64,000 bases of DNA. It comes from an uncultured Burkholderiales bacterium. Lineage in GTDB: Bacteria > Pseudomonadota > Gammaproteobacteria > Burkholderiales > Eutrophovitaceae. Positions within the stretch are counted from its first letter, which is position 1. Each line of letters begins with the position of its first letter. This document shows positions 63,877-64,000 of this stretch, piece after piece. Under the pieces are notes generated by a model. The model was not told the origin of the DNA, did not search any database, and saw only the letters and a list, made by a program, of their open reading frames with translations. The stretch covers positions 57,758 through 121,757 of the forward strand of contig CATOSA010000026.1 of the NCBI GenBank assembly GCA_951812315.1. Reading direction: 5' to 3'. Position numbers and translations under genes: made by a program.

Positions 63877-64000
63877 ATGGCAGATGACTTACTTATCTAG
63901 AAGCAGGTAGCCCAACGGTGGGCTCTGAGCGAAACGCACCTGGAGCACTAGCGCTGCATAGGTGAAGGCCCGGCCTACATCAAACTGGACTATTTCGGTT
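63877..64000 (+). pseudogene. HTH (MerR/excisionase-like) DNA-binding ORF with two in-frame amber codons, cut by the window edge
   Basis: From the ATG at 63877, with GGAGGAAC upstream, the frame reads MADDLLI, TAG (63898-63900), KQVAQRWALSETHLEH, TAG (63949-63951), RCIGEGPAYIKLDYFG to the end. Apart from the stops this is the helix-turn-helix pattern of excisionase or plasmid/phage helper proteins, which reads like QVAERWGVSERTLERWRxxGxGPxY. The second TAG stands where Trp (TGG) is usual. It may be a decayed mobile-element gene. The 3' part is outside the window. Confidence 0.55.

Noticed and set aside
28236..63951. Amber codon reassignment
   Set aside because: Normal genes in the window (amt, the GspE-like ATPase, the FG-GAP gene's last frame) end in TAG at the expected C-terminus, so TAG acts as a stop.

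Overview
The window is about 64 kb of a Gram-negative chromosome, most likely a gammaproteobacterium. The evidence is an RfaH homologue paired with an exact ops element, Wza/Wzz/Wzx/Wzy polysaccharide machinery, a GspE/PilB ATPase, GlcDEF, SoxYZ, a PQQ dehydrogenase and ArfB. I cannot name a genus. The sequence carries several interspersed or tandem repeats and many broken genes. Several of the breaks are one-base changes in homopolymer runs, so part of the 'pseudogene' load may be residual sequencing error.

Layout. 0-4.3 kb: a fragment of an IS3-type transposase at the left edge, then short or truncated ORFs around a Wzy-like polymerase. 4.3-17.5 kb, all on the minus strand: a surface polysaccharide locus. 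Read in transcription order it is wza, a Wzz-like chain-length/co-polymerase protein, a decayed EPS-type MarR regulator, rfaH, an ops/JUMPstart site, a leader of about 1 kb, then wbpB-wbpD-wbpE-hisH2-hisF2-wbpG-wzx and finally wzy. The wbp genes encode most of the route to UDP-2,3-diacetamido uronic acid and its acetamidino form. WbpA, WbpI and all glycosyltransferases must lie elsewhere.

17.8-32.3 kb: mixed housekeeping and respiratory genes. These are an orphan 2Fe-2S ferredoxin domain, ArfB, a PQQ alcohol dehydrogenase with its cytochrome c, a Nudix hydrolase, Amt, a GspE/PilB ATPase, a thioesterase, a broken MASE1-PAS-GGDEF-EAL gene, and a MoxR/VWA pair. 32.4-41.3 kb, plus strand: a glycolate/glyoxylate module (Hyi, GlxR, GST, glycerate 2-kinase, GlcD, GlcE, GlcF, SDR). 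It would convert glycolate to glyoxylate and tartronate-semialdehyde-level intermediates to 2-phosphoglycerate; glyoxylate carboligase is absent.

41.3-43 kb is repeat-rich. It holds REP-like palindromes and a 265-bp element with a three-way-junction architecture, the most unusual non-coding object here. 43-51.4 kb: single enzymes (MBL hydrolase, SRPBCC protein, serine hydrolase, enolase-superfamily dehydratase, pectinacetylesterase-like protein, MDR reductase, Tpx-like lipoprotein). 51.4-64 kb: a broken outer-membrane protein, a secreted protein / broken membrane protein / trypsin-like protease group, a Sel1 protein, an iorA-iorB-soxY-soxZ operon, a broken FG-GAP protein, a broken D-aminoacylase-type amidohydrolase, and at the right edge a HTH ORF interrupted by stops.

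No rRNA, tRNA or CRISPR array was recognised.
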